A stretch of DNA of 64,000 nucleotides from Nonomuraea wenchangensis (GCF_900111685.1 NZ_FOHX01000004.1:523100-587099); one strand, 5' to 3'. Positions 1 through 11,244 are shown, counted from the stretch's first letter. Numbers and translations are program-made. The notes: a model not told the origin generated them from the letters alone.

Positions 1-409
1 ACTGGTGCGAGGCGTTCTGGTTCTTCAGCGTGGCGTTGAGGTTGGCCTTGGCGCCGGCGGCGAAGTCCTGGTAGCTGCCGGCGTAGCCGGTGTTGAAGTA
101 GACGCGGACGGTCTTGCCGCTGCGGTTCCAGACCGAGGCGGCGGAGTTCTTGATGCAGGTGCCCTTGCCTGCTCCGGCCCCCTTGAAGTCGTAGCAGGTG
201 GGCTGGGTGGTGCTGTAGTCCGGGATCGATCCGGTGAAGTCCGAGACCGACCCCTGCTGATTGCTGTTGAAGTAGTAGCAGAACTCGCCGGTGTCGCAGA
301 CGCCGTCGCGGCTCGCGGCGACTGCGGGGGAGGCGGCGGTGGCGAGGACCGCCCCGCCGAGCGCCATCGCGGCGGTCGTGGCGGTGAGGATCCTGGTGAG
401 CTTGCTCAT
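1..409 (-). CDS. Secreted peptidase inhibitor family I36-like protein (3' end cut off)
   Basis: The gene reads leftward from ATG at 409 and runs off the left edge; 136 codons are visible. A ribosome site AGGAGA sits just upstream (about 412-417). Residues 1-32 form a typical Sec signal peptide: Lys/Arg near the start, a hydrophobic Ala/Leu core, and an SPAVAA cleavage region. The mature part begins with CDTGEFCYYFNSN and later has YVRVYFNTGYAG-like spacing (seen as TVRVYFNTGYAG), a cysteine-bearing beta-crystallin-like layout known from the I36 family (Streptomyces metalloproteinase inhibitor). The likely role is an extracellular protein, possibly an inhibitor of metalloproteases. Inhibitory activity is inferred from the family only. 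The neighbour to the right is another secreted protein on the same strand. Confidence 0.75.
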   Translation of the reverse strand, partial: MSKLTRILTATTAAMALGGAVLATAASPAVAASRDGVCDTGEFCYYFNSNQQGSVSDFTGSIPDYSTTQPTCYDFKGAGAGKGTCIKNSAASVWNRSGKTVRVYFNTGYAGSYQDFAAGAKANLNATLKNQNASHQ

Positions 410-460
410 GGTGTTCTCCTGTCTGTGCTGTGTGGGATCGGGATTCGCGGAGTACGGGGG

Positions 461-1306
461 TCAGCGCCGCCGGTACTCCTCCCAGGTGCGGATGGTCGTC
501 CGCGGGCCGTCGTCGGGGCCGCGGTTGGCCAGCCCGTTCAGACCGAGGTAGTAGTCACCGACCTGGTGCTGGGCCTGGCTGGAGAGGTCCGTGTCGCTGA
601 TGGCGACGGCGTGGATGTGCCAGGGCCAGTCGCCCTGCTGAGGGCTGCGCAGCCAGGCGGCGAAGCCGACGAGACGCAGCGCGCGGACGACCGCGGTGCG
701 GGTGGCGGCGTTCATCCCCTCGACCGAGATGTCGACGACGCCGCCGCCGTCGTGGGTGCCGACGGACGTGGGGTCGCCGCCGGGGTTGTACGAGCCCTGG
801 TCCAGCTCGAAGTCCCGGCCGAGCACCCGCTTGGCCTCCGCCAGCATGTCCCGCGTACGGGTGTTGAGCACGGAACCGCCGGCGGACACCCGCGGGCCCG
901 GGGTGATGACGTTGGTGACCGTGAACCGGCCGGCGCCGAGCTTGGTCAGCGACGTCTTGCCCGGCAGGCCGTTGGCGTCGAGGCCGTTGAGGCCGAGCGA
1001 CTTCTGGTAGTTCGCGTAGGCGGCCACCGTCGTGGTGCCGAAGTAGCCGTCCACCCACTTCGCGTCGAGGAAGTGGAGGTCACGCAGCGCCTGCTCGACG
1101 AGGAGCACGCCGGCCTTGGCGCCCGGGGTCAGCGTGCTGTCGGGCCGCCGCGGGTCGATCTGGGCGGCCTTGACGGCGGCTTCCATGTTCACGCCGGGAA
1201 GGGCCTCAGCGTCGGCCTTCTGCGCCGCCGCCGCCCCGGTCACCCCGCTCAGTGAGGCGAACAGGACGGCCGCCGCGAGCACGGCGGCGCATGAGGACAG
1301 CTTCAT
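461..1306 (-). CDS. Secreted peptidoglycan-binding, M15-like D,D-peptidase family protein
   Basis: 281 aa from ATG at 1306, chosen over an upstream in-frame start because AGGAG lies about 7 nt before it and a clean signal peptide (residues 1-28, ending GAAAA) follows directly. Residues about 66-122 look like a PG_binding_1 repeat (LRDLHFLDAKWVDGYFG, then YQKSLGLNG). The C-terminal half carries the zinc-ligand pattern of M15 peptidases: GTHDGGGVVD (His185, Asp192) and WPWHIHAV (His230/His232). It probably binds and trims cell-wall peptides outside the cell. Catalysis is inferred from these residues; the usual SxHxxGxAxD form is altered to GTHDGGGVVD, so activity is not certain. Next to another secreted protein gene. 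Confidence 0.75.
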   Translation of the reverse strand: MKLSSCAAVLAAAVLFASLSGVTGAAAAQKADAEALPGVNMEAAVKAAQIDPRRPDSTLTPGAKAGVLLVEQALRDLHFLDAKWVDGYFGTTTVAAYANYQKSLGLNGLDANGLPGKTSLTKLGAGRFTVTNVITPGPRVSAGGSVLNTRTRDMLAEAKRVLGRDFELDQGSYNPGGDPTSVGTHDGGGVVDISVEGMNAATRTAVVRALRLVGFAAWLRSPQQGDWPWHIHAVAISDTDLSSQAQHQVGDYYLGLNGLANRGPDDGPRTTIRTWEEYRRR

Positions 1307-1465
1307 CGGGTACTCCTGGTTCACGGGGCCGGGGGGCGGTTCCGGTGTGGCGGAGTCCAAGGTGGCCGTTCGCCCGCGTGTCCGGTAGGAGATCCGTGTT
1401 GTCAGCCTGTTCGACGTGCTCCTGCCTGCGGAATTACACGCCGTCTGACAGGCGGCCGGGTGGCG

Positions 1466-2101
1466 TCAGCCGCCGAGGCGGATGATCCCCCGGGTGGCCG
1501 CCACGGTCACGGCGGCGGTGCGGTCGTCCACGCCGAGCTTGGCGAAGACGTGCAGCAGGTGGGTCTTGACCGTGGCCTCGCTGATGCACAGGTGGGCGGC
1601 GATGGCCTTGTTGCTCATCCCCTGGGCGACCGCGCCCAGGACCTCGATCTCCCGCCCGCTGAGCGCGCCGGGCGCGTCGGCGCGGGCCCACGACAGCACC
1701 CGGCTGGCGATCGACGGCGACAGGGCGCTCTCCCCCTGGGCCGCCGCCCTGATCGCGGCGAACAGCTGCTCGCGGTGGCTGTCCTTCAGCAGGTAGCCGA
1801 TCGCTCCGGCGTCGATGGCGCGGGAGATGTCGCCGTCGGTGTCGTACGTGGTCAGCACGATCACCCTCGCCCCGGGGTCGTCCGCGCGGATCCGGCCGAT
1901 CGCCGTCGCACCGTCGAGCTCGGGCATCTGCAGGTCCATCAGCGTGACGTCGGGCCGCAGCTCGCGCGCCAGGCGTACCGCGTCCGCGCCGGAGACCGCC
2001 TCGCCGACCACCTCCAGGTCGTCCTGCGTGCCGAGCATCGCCCGGATGCCGTCACGGACCACCGGATGGTCGTCGGCGATCAGCACCCGGATCGTGCTCA
2101 T
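1466..2101 (-). CDS. NarL/LuxR-family response regulator
   Basis: 211 aa. The receiver domain begins with the acidic pair Asp10-Asp11 and has the predicted phospho-acceptor Asp56 in TLMDLQMP, the switch Thr in VIVLTTYD and the conserved Lys in YLLKDS. The C-terminal LuxR-type helix-turn-helix runs from about residue 145 (LSGREIEVLGAVAQG, then ISEATVKTHLLHV). Its start codon overlaps the stop of the upstream kinase gene by 4 nt (ATGA), so the two are co-translated and almost certainly partners. Targets are unknown; nothing in the neighbourhood points to one. Confidence 0.93.
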   Translation of the reverse strand: MSTIRVLIADDHPVVRDGIRAMLGTQDDLEVVGEAVSGADAVRLARELRPDVTLMDLQMPELDGATAIGRIRADDPGARVIVLTTYDTDGDISRAIDAGAIGYLLKDSHREQLFAAIRAAAQGESALSPSIASRVLSWARADAPGALSGREIEVLGAVAQGMSNKAIAAHLCISEATVKTHLLHVFAKLGVDDRTAAVTVAATRGIIRLGG

Positions 2102-3225
2102 CGCGCCCCCACAGGGAGGCTCGCCACGACCGTCGTGCCCTCCCCGGACGCGCTCTCCACGAGGAGCGTGCCGCCGAGCTGTGTCATCCGTTCCGACATG
2201 ATCAGCAGGCCGTGGCCGGCCGCGGCCCGCCCGGGATCGAAGCCGTCGCCGTCGTCATGGACGTCCAGGACGACAAGGTCCTCCATGTACGACAGGGTCA
2301 GCGTGACCCGCTCGGCACGCGCGTGGCGGCGGGCGTTGGCCACCGCTTCCTGCGCCACCCGCAGCAGCTCCACCTGGACCTGCGCGTCCAGGGGCCGCAG
2401 CGCCCCGGTGATCACGGCGTGCGCGTCGATGCCGGTCTCGTCGGACAGCCGGCCCGACAGCCGTCGCAGCGCCTCCGGCAGGCCGCCGTCGTCGAGCTCA
2501 CCCGGCCGCAGCGCCCGCACCACGCGGCGGCTCTCCGCGAGGTTCTCCCGCGCCGTACGCAACGCCTGCGCCAGGTGCCGGTCGCCGGGCGAGCGCTCCT
2601 GCGCCGCCTCCAGCAGCATCACCACGCTGGCGAACCCCTGGGTCAGGCTGTCGTGGATGTCGCGCGCCAGCCGCTGCCGCTCGGCGGCCACGCCCGCCTG
2701 CCGTTCGGCCGCCGCCCGCGCCTCCTGGGCGGCCTGCAACTGGTCGATCAGCTCCTTGCGCTCGGCGCTCTGCCGGGCCACGGAGGAGAAATAGCCCACC
2801 GAGGTGGCCGCGCTGACCGCGATCAGCACGGTGATGGCGAGCTCGGTCCAGCTGATCGACCCGCCGTGGTGGTAGCTGTGCCACAGCCAGCCCCCGGCGC
2901 ACGACAGCACCGCGACCAGCCCGATCCGCACGGCGTCCATGCAGTACGGCACCAGCACGCACAGGCAGACCACCAGGAACGACCGGTCGATCGCGAACAG
3001 CCCCAGGCAGAGCAGCCCGCCGCCGGCGACGTACGCCAGGGGCACCTCGCCGGCCGGAGGCGTGCGCAGCACGAACCACAGCGCGTACCAGGCGGCCAGC
3101 CCCGCCACGAGCGCCACCGGCAGGACCTGGCCCACCTCCATCAGCGGGCCGGCCGAGGTCAGCACCAGCCACGACCCGAAGAAGGCATGCTGCCACCGGC
3201 GCCGGGACCGCTCCCAGGACTCCAC
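2098..3225 (-). CDS. Membrane sensor histidine kinase (HisKA_3 type), partner of the downstream regulator
   Basis: 375 aa. The N-terminal half has about five to six hydrophobic segments (residues 15-165) and no obvious extracellular sensor domain. A short coiled coil follows, then the HisKA_3 dimerisation box with the predicted phospho-His in LARDIHDSLTQG, and a C-terminal HATPase domain (VAQEAVANARRHA; DDGDGF; GLLIMSERM). It phosphorylates the regulator encoded directly downstream, with which it overlaps by 4 nt. The stimulus is unknown; membrane-embedded kinases of this kind often sense envelope stress, but that is family knowledge only. Confidence 0.92.
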   Translation of the reverse strand: MESWERSRRRWQHAFFGSWLVLTSAGPLMEVGQVLPVALVAGLAAWYALWFVLRTPPAGEVPLAYVAGGGLLCLGLFAIDRSFLVVCLCVLVPYCMDAVRIGLVAVLSCAGGWLWHSYHHGGSISWTELAITVLIAVSAATSVGYFSSVARQSAERKELIDQLQAAQEARAAAERQAGVAAERQRLARDIHDSLTQGFASVVMLLEAAQERSPGDRHLAQALRTARENLAESRRVVRALRPGELDDGGLPEALRRLSGRLSDETGIDAHAVITGALRPLDAQVQVELLRVAQEAVANARRHARAERVTLTLSYMEDLVVLDVHDDGDGFDPGRAAAGHGLLIMSERMTQLGGTLLVESASGEGTTVVASLPVGAR

Positions 3226-3337
3226 GGCACCGACGATAACCAGCCGCCCGGTGGTCCGGCATCAACCAGTCGACTGACCCGGGAATCGGCGTCCCGCTCG
3301 ATGCGCGCCCGGCCGCCCCCGGACGAGACTCGGCGGT

Positions 3338-4159
3338 GTGACAGCCTTCCCCAGCCCGTCCCAGGGCGTCTGGCATCTCGGCCCGCTGCCCATCCGGGCC
3401 TACTCGCTGCTCATGGTGCTCGCCATCGTCGTCGGCGTCTGGGTCACCCGCCGCCGCTGGGCCGCCCGCGGCGGCGACCCCGACGTGGTCGTGGACCTCG
3501 CCACCTGGGCCGTGCCGTTCGGCCTGGTCGGGGCGCGTCTTTACCACGTGGCCACCGACTGGCGACAGTACTTCGGCCCCGGCGCCGAGCCCCTGCGCGC
3601 CTTCGCGATCTGGGAGGGCGGGATCAGCATCTGGGGCGCCGTCGCCGGTGGCGCGCTCGGCGCGTGGCTGGCCTGCCGCCGGCGCGGCATCCCGCTGCGC
3701 GACTTCGCCGACGCCGTCGCGCCCGGGATCGCGCTCGGGCAGGCGATCGCCCGCTGGGGCAACTGGTTCAACCAGGAGCTGTACGGCAGGCCGACCGACC
3801 TGCCCTGGGCGCTGGAGATCGACGCCGCGCACCGGCCGGCCGGCATGGAGTCCACGGCGACGTACCATCCGGCCTTCCTGTACGAGTCGCTGTGGGACCT
3901 GGGGGTGGCCGGGCTCGTCGTCTGGGCCGAGCGCCGCTTCCACCTGGACCGCGGCCGGACCTTCGCGCTCTACGCCGCGGCCTACACCACCGGGCGCGCC
4001 TGGATCGAGTGGCTGCGCGTGGACCCCGCCCCTCTCGTCCTCGGACTGCGCCTCAACGTCTGGACCGCGCTGCTGGCGCTCGGCGCGGCCCTCGCCTACC
4101 TGACTCTCACCCGTAGACGACCGGCGGGTACCCCTGGCTGTACCTCCATTGGGGCGTAG
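3338..4159 (+). CDS. lgt: Prolipoprotein diacylglyceryl transferase (Lgt)
   Basis: 273 aa, GTG start at 3338. Lgt moves a diacylglyceryl group from phosphatidylglycerol to the lipobox cysteine of preprolipoproteins, the first step of lipoprotein maturation in the cytoplasmic membrane. Family marks are visible: the N-terminal PIRAYSLLMVLAIVVGVW segment, EGGISIWGAVAGG, the signature GQAIARWGNWFNQELYGRP, YHPAFLYESLWD and a late RAWIEWLRVD. About seven membrane segments are predicted. It stands alone, divergent from the two-component system on its left. Many actinobacteria have more than one lgt, so this may be a second copy. Confidence 0.93.
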   Translation: MTAFPSPSQGVWHLGPLPIRAYSLLMVLAIVVGVWVTRRRWAARGGDPDVVVDLATWAVPFGLVGARLYHVATDWRQYFGPGAEPLRAFAIWEGGISIWGAVAGGALGAWLACRRRGIPLRDFADAVAPGIALGQAIARWGNWFNQELYGRPTDLPWALEIDAAHRPAGMESTATYHPAFLYESLWDLGVAGLVVWAERRFHLDRGRTFALYAAAYTTGRAWIEWLRVDPAPLVLGLRLNVWTALLALGAALAYLTLTRRRPAGTPGCTSIGA

Positions 4160-4235
4160 GGGGGAACGACCGGAAGGGCCCGCCGCTGGTGTGCTGATGA
4201 CTGTCCATCAAGCGCTCCCCAAGGGAATCACTGAC

Positions 4236-5129
4236 ATGGCAGTCTTCGTCCGCCGCCGCCCCCTGCTCAGCTTCTTCATCCTGGCCAACCTGCTGAGCTG
4301 GGTGGCCTGGCTTCCGTACATCCTGTCGCGGAACGGCACCGGGGTCCTGGACTTCGAGTTCCCCGCCGTGCTCGGCACCTCGCAGTTGCTCGGCATGCTT
4401 CCCGGCGCCTACCTCGGCCCGATCTTCTCCGCCTACCTGGTGACCAGGATCGCGGAGGGCAAGGAAGGCGTCCGCCGGTGGATCGGGCGGATGACCAAGT
4501 GGCGGGTGAGCTGGGTCTGGTATCTGGTGACCGCCGTCGGCGTCCCCGCCGCCATCATCGCCACCGGCCTCGCGATGAGCGACGGCGAGGTCACCTTCCC
4601 TCCCGCCGCCGTGCTGGTGGCCTACCTGCCCAGTCTGCTGCTCCAGATGGTCACCACCGGGCTGGCGGAGGAGCCCGGCTGGCGGGACTTCGCCCTGGCG
4701 CGCATGCAGCGCAGGTTCGGCGCGCTCGGCTCCACGATCATCCTCGGCCCGCTGTGGGGCCTCTGGCACCTGCCGCTGTTCCTGTCCGAGTGGGGCGGGT
4801 ACCCGGATGTCAGCCTGCAGCGGATCCTCGAATTCGTGGCCTTCTGCTGTACTTTCAACGTGGTCGTCACCTGGGTCTTCAACCGGACCGGGCAGAGCCT
4901 GCCGCTGATCATGCTGCTGCACGTCAGCGTCAACAACTTCATGTCGGTCGCCTTCACGGAGATGTTCCCGACGCTGGCCACGCCCGAGCTGGCGTCCCGG
5001 GTCACCCTCCTCGCGGGCACCACGGGGGCCGTCCTGGTGCTCATCGCCACCCGCGGCCGCCTGGGCTACCGCCCGCCCGCCGAGCCCGTTCCTGCCGTGG
5101 CGGGCACGGAGGCCGTGACGACCCGATGA
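4236..5129 (+). CDS. CPBP-family intramembrane metalloprotease
   Basis: 297 aa from ATG at 4236, preferred because AAGGGAA (4221-4227) lies 8 nt upstream and the first membrane segment follows at once. Upstream in-frame starts (4149, 4197) would overlap or abut lgt and lack a ribosome site. The protein is polytopic and carries the CPBP (Abi/Rce1-like) motifs: EEPGWRDFALARMQ (two glutamates, then Arg), GPLWGLWHLPLFL (His) and HVSVNNF (His and Asn). The family is thought to cleave membrane or prenylated substrates; in bacteria some members protect against bacteriocins. The substrate here is unknown. Confidence 0.85.
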   Translation: MAVFVRRRPLLSFFILANLLSWVAWLPYILSRNGTGVLDFEFPAVLGTSQLLGMLPGAYLGPIFSAYLVTRIAEGKEGVRRWIGRMTKWRVSWVWYLVTAVGVPAAIIATGLAMSDGEVTFPPAAVLVAYLPSLLLQMVTTGLAEEPGWRDFALARMQRRFGALGSTIILGPLWGLWHLPLFLSEWGGYPDVSLQRILEFVAFCCTFNVVVTWVFNRTGQSLPLIMLLHVSVNNFMSVAFTEMFPTLATPELASRVTLLAGTTGAVLVLIATRGRLGYRPPAEPVPAVAGTEAVTTR

Positions 5130-5157
5130 GCCGGCGAGCGGCGGGAGGTGCACACTC

Positions 5158-6417
5158 ATGACGGCCGGTGAGAACCGGGCCCCGCGGCGCCTGGACCTGG
5201 TCGCCCGGGGCCGCGCCGCCCTGGACGCGCTCGAACACCTCGTGGCCGGGATGGGCACGGCGGTCCTGGCGCTGGTGGCGCTCCTGTCGGCGGTCCTCAC
5301 GGGCCTGGCCTGCCTGGTCGGCGTGGGGGTCCCGCTGGTGCCGGCCGCGCTGCGCGGGTTGCGTGCGGTGACCGACAGGGAGCGGGCCAGGCTGTCGCGC
5401 TGGGGCCCGGAGGAGCTCGTCGCCGCGTCCCCGCCGCCCGCCGGATTGCGCGCGGCGCTCGCCGACGCGACGGTGCGGCGGGAGCTGGTCTGGGTGGTCG
5501 TGCACGGCTCCGTCGGGCTGCTCCTGGGCATGGTCGCCCTCACCCTCCCGCTGCACGCGGTGCAGGACGCGACGTTCGCGTTGTGGTGGTGGCTGCTGCC
5601 TCCCGAGGAGGCCGCGACCGCGGCGTACGGGCTGTGGGAGGTCAGGGACGCGGCGGGCGCGCTCGCCGTCGCCGCGCTGGCCCCGGTCGAGATCGCGCTG
5701 ACCGTGGTCGTCGCGCCCTGGATGGCCCGGCTGCAGGCGTGGTCCGGGCGTCGCCTCCTGCGGCCCGGCGCCGACGTGGACCTGCACCTGCGGGTGGCGC
5801 AGCTCACCGCGACCCGCGCCGCCGTGCTCGACGCGCACGCCGCCGAGCTGCGCCGGATCGAACGTTCGCTGCACGACGGCACGCAGAACCGGCTCGTCGC
5901 CGTCAACGTGCTGCTCGGGGCGGCGCTCCGGGCGCTGGAGCGCGACCCGGCCACCGCCAGGGAGTCGCTCGAACGGGCGCAGAGCGCCGCGGAGCAGGCG
6001 CTCGGTGAGCTGCGCGGCGTGGTACGCACCATCCTGCCGCCCGTCCTGACCCACAAGAGCCTCGCCGACGCGCTCGCCGGTCTGGCCGCGGCCTGCCCGG
6101 TGCCCTGCCGGATCGACGCCGACCCGCCCGTCAGGGCCGCCGCCTCCGTCGAGGCCACCGCCTACTTCGTGGTGGCCGAGGCGCTCACCAACATCGCCAA
6201 GCACAGCGAGGCCGAACGGGCCGTCGTCCGCGTGCGCCGCCTCGGCGACCGGCTGCTCCTCCAGGTCATGGACGACGGGCGGGGCGGGGCGGACGAGCGC
6301 GGCTCGGGGCTCGCCGGCATCCGCGGGCGGGTCGAGGCGCACGACGGGACGTTCACGCTGAGCAGCCCGGCCGGCGGGCCGACGACCCTCGACGTGACCC
6401 TGCCCGCCGGGACATGA
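5158..6417 (+). CDS. Sensor histidine kinase with N-terminal membrane sensor domain
   Basis: 419 aa, ATG at 5158 preceded by GGGAGGT. Residues about 25-210 hold four hydrophobic segments arranged as in the 'putative sensor' domain found before HisKA_3 in actinobacterial kinases. The phospho-His lies in RRIERSLHDGTQNRL (about residue 240), and the ATPase domain shows VVAEALTNIAKHS, DDGRGG and GLAGIRGRV. The most likely partner is the LuxR-type regulator at 6433-7080, which faces it tail to tail with only 15 nt between, rather than lying in the usual operon order. Confidence 0.9.
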   Translation: MTAGENRAPRRLDLVARGRAALDALEHLVAGMGTAVLALVALLSAVLTGLACLVGVGVPLVPAALRGLRAVTDRERARLSRWGPEELVAASPPPAGLRAALADATVRRELVWVVVHGSVGLLLGMVALTLPLHAVQDATFALWWWLLPPEEAATAAYGLWEVRDAAGALAVAALAPVEIALTVVVAPWMARLQAWSGRRLLRPGADVDLHLRVAQLTATRAAVLDAHAAELRRIERSLHDGTQNRLVAVNVLLGAALRALERDPATARESLERAQSAAEQALGELRGVVRTILPPVLTHKSLADALAGLAAACPVPCRIDADPPVRAAASVEATAYFVVAEALTNIAKHSEAERAVVRVRRLGDRLLLQVMDDGRGGADERGSGLAGIRGRVEAHDGTFTLSSPAGGPTTLDVTLPAGT

Positions 6418-6432
6418 GGGCTAGGTGCAGGG

Positions 6433-7080
6433 TCAGGTGCTCTCCAGGTAGCGCAGCACGGCGGCCACCCGGCGGTCGGTGCCGTCGGCGGGCTGCAGGT
6501 CGAGCTTGGCGAAGATGCTCCTGATGTGCTTGTGCACCGCCCCGCCGCTGACGACGAGCCGTTCGGCGATGGCGGAGTTGCCGAGACCTTCGGCCATCAG
6601 GGCCAGCACGTCGCGCTCGCGCGGGCTGAGCCGGTCGAGCGGGTTGCCGGGCCGGCTGCGGGTCAGGAGCTGCGCGACCACCTCGGGGTCGATGGCGGTG
6701 CCGCCGTCCGCCACCCGGTGCAGCGCGGTCAGGAACTCCCCGACCCGTCCGACCCGCTCCTTGAGGAGGTAGCCGAGGCGGGCGCTGCCGTGGGCGAGCA
6801 GGTCGGTGGCGAACGCCTGCTCGACGTACGCCGACAGGACGAGCACGGCCAGGCCCGGCCGGCGCCGCCTGGCCTCGACGGCGGCCCTGATGCCCTCGTC
6901 GGTGTGGGTGGGCGGCATGCGTACGTCCACGATGGCGACGTCCGGCTCGTGCGCGGCCACGGCGTCGAGGAAGCCGTCCGCGTCGGGGGCGGTGGCCACC
7001 ACGTCCAGCGCCTCGGCGCGCAGCAGCAGCGCCAGGCCCTCGCGCAGCAGGGGGTCGTCCTCGGCGATCACGATCCGCAA
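6433..7080 (-). CDS. NarL/LuxR-family response regulator
   Basis: 215 aa. The start is TTG at 7080, supported by GGAGGT 9 nt upstream on the minus strand. Receiver domain with acidic Glu7-Asp8-Asp9, predicted phospho-acceptor Asp52 in VAIVDVRMPP, and Lys in YLLKERVG. C-terminal LuxR HTH (LSPRERDVLALMAEGL; VVSGGAVHKHIRSIFAKL). Convergent with the kinase ending at 6417 and the likely receiver of its phosphate. Its 5' end faces the kdp operon across a 217-nt gap that must hold both promoters. Confidence 0.9.
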   Translation of the reverse strand: MRIVIAEDDPLLREGLALLLRAEALDVVATAPDADGFLDAVAAHEPDVAIVDVRMPPTHTDEGIRAAVEARRRRPGLAVLVLSAYVEQAFATDLLAHGSARLGYLLKERVGRVGEFLTALHRVADGGTAIDPEVVAQLLTRSRPGNPLDRLSPRERDVLALMAEGLGNSAIAERLVVSGGAVHKHIRSIFAKLDLQPADGTDRRVAAVLRYLEST

Positions 7081-7275
7081 GGCGGATTCACCTCCAGGCC
7101 CGCTGTCACAGTCCTCGCCCTCAGAACCCTAGGCCAGAGCGAGGTGCGGGCAGGCCGTCGCCTGATGGCCGCGTGTAGGAAGGCCGTCAATATTTGGGCT
7201 GCGGCCGTATGAAATGCGTCAAGAACCACCAAACCTCCCATTCCGCGTCGTTTGCTGGGGATGGGTCCCTCCGGG

Positions 7276-7293
7276 CCTCATCGAACTGAGGAG
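7276..7293 (+). promoter_or_regulatory. Hairpin covering the ribosome-binding site before the kdp micro-ORF
   Basis: CCTCA (7276-7280), TCGAAC, TGAGG (7287-7291) form a 5-bp stem with a 6-nt loop, and the right arm contains the TGAGGAG ribosome site that serves ATG at 7298. Folding in the mRNA would hide the site. Whether it is regulatory is inference; a short stem like this can occur by chance in GC-rich DNA. Confidence 0.3.
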
Positions 7294-7297
7294 TGGG

Positions 7298-7381
7298 ATG
7301 GCAGACGTCATCTTCGTGGCCCTGACGATCGCGGTCTTCGCGGTCCTCGGGCTCGTCTTGAAGGCGGTGGAGCGGCTGTGA
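7298..7381 (+). CDS. 27-aa single-span membrane micropeptide at the head of the kdp operon
   Basis: The ATG at 7298 is preceded by GAGGAG. It encodes [20 protein letters not shown] then LKAVERL: one hydrophobic span with a basic tail. Its stop overlaps the GTG of kdpF (GTGA at 7378-7381), so it is translated with the operon. It resembles KdpF in size and shape but lacks the PERF ending. It may be a second KdpF-like stabiliser of the Kdp complex; small proteins like this are usually missed in annotation. Function is inferred from position only. Confidence 0.65.
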   Translation: MADVIFVALTIAVFAVLGLVLKAVERL

Positions 7382-7467
7382 GCGCCGTCAACGCCGCCGG
7401 TCTCGTGACCGCCGTGGCTCTGGTGATCTTCATGGTCGCCGCCCTGTTGTTCCCCGAGCGGTTCTGA
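7378..7467 (+). CDS. kdpF: KdpF, small subunit of the K+-transporting ATPase
   Basis: 29 aa from GTG at 7378: [18 protein letters not shown], then a LLFPERF end typical of KdpF. KdpF is a single-span peptide that stabilises the KdpABC complex. The start overlaps the stop of the micro-ORF before it, and its stop shares a base with the ATG of kdpA (7467). Confidence 0.88.
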   Translation: MSAVNAAGLVTAVALVIFMVAALLFPERF

Positions 7468-9128
7468 TGGGCACGACCACCGCCGGGATGTTCTTCATCG
7501 CGTCCCTGATCATCGCGCTGGCCCTGGCGTACCGCCCGCTCGGTGACTACATGGGCCGCGTCTACTCGTCCACCACGCACAGCCGGCCCGAACGGTTGAT
7601 CTACCGGCTGCTCGGCGTCCACCCGGAGGCCGAGCAGAGCTGGGGCGGGTACGCACGCGCCCTGCTGGCGTTCTCGGCGGTCTCGGTCCTCGCCGTGTAC
7701 GGCCTCCAGCGCCTCCAGGACCGGCTGCCGCTGAGCCTGGGCCTGCCGCCGGTCACCGACCACATCGCCTGGAACACCGCGATCAGTTTCGTCACCAACA
7801 CCAACTGGCAGTCGTACTCCGGCGAGTCCACCATGGGCCACCTGACCCAAATGGCCGCCCTGGCGGTGCAGAACTTCGTCTCGGCGGCCGTCGGCATGTC
7901 GGTGGCGATCGCCCTGGTGCGCGGGTTCGCCCGCGCCCGGTCGGGCACCGTCGGCAACTTCTGGGTGGACCTGGTGCGCGGCGTCCTGCGCGTCCTGCTG
8001 CCGATCGCCTTCGTGGGCGCGCTGGTCCTGGTCGCCGGCGGGCTGGTCCAGAACCTCTCCGCCCCGCACGAGGTGACCACGCTGACCGGCGGGACCCAGG
8101 CCGTCACCGGCGGCCCGGTCGCCTCCCAGGAGGTGATCAAGGAGCTGGGCACGAACGGCGGCGGCTTCTACAACGTCAACTCCGCCCACCCCTTCGAGAA
8201 CGCCGTCCCCTGGACGAACTGGCTGCAGATCTTCCTCATCCTGGTGATCCCGTTCTCGCTCACCCGCACCTTCGGCCGGCTGGTCGGCCAGCTCCGCCAG
8301 GGCTACGCGATCCTCGCCGTGATGGGCGTGCTGGCGCTGGCCGGCGTCCTGCTCACCAACGTGTTCGAGCTGTCCGGCGGCGCCACCGTGCCCCAGGCGG
8401 TGGGCGCGGCGATGGAGGGCAAGGAGGTCCGCTTCGGCGTCTCGAACTCGGCCACGTTCGGCGCGGCGACGACGCTCACGAGCACGGGCGCCGTGAACTC
8501 CTTCCACGACTCCTACACCCCGTTCGGCGGCATGATGACGATGTTCAACATGATGCTGGGCGAGGTCGCCCCCGGCGGCGTCGGCTCGGGCCTGTACGGC
8601 ATGCTCGTCCTCGCCGTCATCACGGTGTTCGTGGCCGGGCTGATGGTCGGCCGCACCCCGGAGTACCTGGGCAAGAAGATCCGCGCCCGCGAGATCAAGC
8701 TCGCCTCGCTGTACTTCCTGGTCACCCCGGTCCTGGTGCTGGTCGGCACCGCGTGCGCGATGGGCTCGGCCGAGCAGCGGGCGAGCATGCTGAACACCGG
8801 CCCGCACGGCCTGTCGGAAATCCTGTACGCCTTCACCAGCGCCTCCAACAACAACGGCTCCGCCTTCGCCGGCCTCACCGTCAACACCCCCTGGTACGAC
8901 GTGGCGCTCGGCCTGTGCATGGCCTTCGGCCGGTTCGTGCCGATCATCCTGGTGCTCGCCCTGGCCGGTTCGCTGGCCGCGCAGTCTCCCGTCCCCGAGA
9001 GCGCCGGCACGCTGCCGACGTACCGGCCGCAGTTCGTCGGCATGGTCGTCGGCGTCACGCTCATCCTGGTCGCCCTCACCTTTCTCCCCGCCCTGGCGCT
9101 CGGACCGATCGCGGAAGGACTGTCCTGA
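7467..9128 (+). CDS. kdpA: KdpA, K+-binding and translocating subunit of the Kdp P-type ATPase
   Basis: 553 aa, the normal family length. KdpA is the channel-like subunit that picks up K+ outside the cell and passes it through the membrane, energised by KdpB. Visible marks: the polytopic start [20 protein letters not shown], selectivity-filter-type segments [30 protein letters not shown] and ASNNNGSAF, and ten or so membrane spans. It is linked to kdpF by a 1-nt overlap and is followed after 1 nt by kdpB. Confidence 0.97.
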   Translation: MGTTTAGMFFIASLIIALALAYRPLGDYMGRVYSSTTHSRPERLIYRLLGVHPEAEQSWGGYARALLAFSAVSVLAVYGLQRLQDRLPLSLGLPPVTDHIAWNTAISFVTNTNWQSYSGESTMGHLTQMAALAVQNFVSAAVGMSVAIALVRGFARARSGTVGNFWVDLVRGVLRVLLPIAFVGALVLVAGGLVQNLSAPHEVTTLTGGTQAVTGGPVASQEVIKELGTNGGGFYNVNSAHPFENAVPWTNWLQIFLILVIPFSLTRTFGRLVGQLRQGYAILAVMGVLALAGVLLTNVFELSGGATVPQAVGAAMEGKEVRFGVSNSATFGAATTLTSTGAVNSFHDSYTPFGGMMTMFNMMLGEVAPGGVGSGLYGMLVLAVITVFVAGLMVGRTPEYLGKKIRAREIKLASLYFLVTPVLVLVGTACAMGSAEQRASMLNTGPHGLSEILYAFTSASNNNGSAFAGLTVNTPWYDVALGLCMAFGRFVPIILVLALAGSLAAQSPVPESAGTLPTYRPQFVGMVVGVTLILVALTFLPALALGPIAEGLS

Positions 9129-9129
9129 C

Positions 9130-11244
<2,115 letters not shown>

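Noticed and set aside
7081..7297. A riboswitch (for example c-di-AMP type) in the kdp leader
   Set aside because: I could not find the conserved segments of such a riboswitch; only a short hairpin over the ribosome site is visible.
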